A DNA stretch of 24,018 bases from an uncultured Bacilli bacterium (GTDB lineage: Bacteria > Bacillota_I > Bacilli_A > RF39 > UBA660). The stretch is taken from assembly GCA_910586865.1 (NCBI GenBank), contig CAJUIY010000030.1, forward strand, positions 1-24,018. Direction: 5' to 3'. The notes beneath the pieces were generated by a model that did no database searches, was not told where the DNA came from, and saw only the letters and a list, made by a program, of their open reading frames with translations. This document shows positions 23,966 to 24,018 of the stretch, piece after piece (positions within the stretch are counted from its first letter, which is position 1; the number at the start of each line of letters is the position of its first letter). The position numbers and the translations under genes were made by a program.

Positions 23966-24018
23966 GTCAATCACCCTGTACTGAAAGTACAGGGCTTGTA
24001 TTTGCGACTGAAAGTCGC
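23966..24018 (-). mobile_element. right end of an IS200/IS605-type (TnpB-carrying) element, continuing beyond the window
   Basis: Two hairpins stand in tandem: CCCTGTAC/GTACAGGG (23974-23981 with 23987-23994) and GCGAC/GTCGC (24004-24008 with 24014-24018), each with the loop TGAAA on the plus strand (TTTCA on the minus strand). On the minus strand they read ...ACAAGCCCTGTAC, hairpin, GTGATTGAC, and then kinase sequence. A subterminal hairpin followed by a short tail ending TTGAC, without terminal inverted repeats, is the right-end pattern I know from IS605/IS1341-type elements; it would also be the 3' part of the omega RNA. The local GC content is higher than that of the surrounding sequence. 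The transposase and TnpB genes would lie to the right. Confidence 0.62.

Noticed and set aside
1..24018. CRISPR arrays, tRNA or rRNA genes, prophage
   Set aside because: No regularly spaced repeats, cloverleaf-like segments, rRNA sequence or phage gene set was seen on either strand.

Overview
The window is very AT-rich, densely packed chromosomal DNA from a low-GC Bacillota (class Bacilli) bacterium. The organisation is Gram-positive: an LtaS-type polymerase, a VanY-type carboxypeptidase, a PASTA kinase with its PP2C phosphatase, and a 3D-domain secreted protein. Shine-Dalgarno sites (GGAGG, AGGTGAT) are strong, -10 boxes are TATAAT-like, and TGA is used as a stop. The many lineage-restricted short membrane proteins recall uncultured gut lineages of the RF39/Erysipelotrichia-like type; that placement is inference.

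Nearly everything is on the minus strand, so the window reads right to left. At the right edge, hairpins typical of an IS200/IS605 right end abut a UbiB/ABC1-type kinase gene that has lost its 5' part (about 22782-23965). The kinase gene overlaps by 4 nt a 63-aa two-helix membrane protein. Next come cdsA and rseP under their own promoter, then a 172-aa unknown and priA, then two C-terminally anchored unknowns (106 and 387 aa), fmt, two more unknowns (234 and 150 aa) and a 504-aa multi-GNAT protein. After a clear terminator comes the tight unit rlmN - stp - prkC - rsgA - rpe, followed by two exported or membrane proteins, one with a 3D domain.

This is the conserved Bacillus-type priA-def-fmt-rsmB-rlmN-prpC-prkC-cpgA-rpe block. 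Here def and rsmB are absent and lineage-specific genes occupy their places.

At about 4.1-5.55 kb a short plus-strand unit holds a TIGR01212-type radical SAM protein and a complete deoxyinosine-type DNA glycosylase reading frame. The glycosylase has no ATG, GTG or TTG at its expected start; an ATT sits there, overlapping the upstream stop codon. The left end (86-3997) is a minus-strand envelope cluster: a VanY-like peptidase, an LtaS-like sulfatase-fold enzyme and a membrane-anchored unknown.

No tRNA, rRNA or CRISPR array was seen. The most interesting points are the ATT-start gene, the disrupted kinase with its separate two-helix tail protein, the ADP-ribosyltransferase-like motifs in the 387-aa anchored protein, and the hairpin that covers a Shine-Dalgarno site at 14351-14383.
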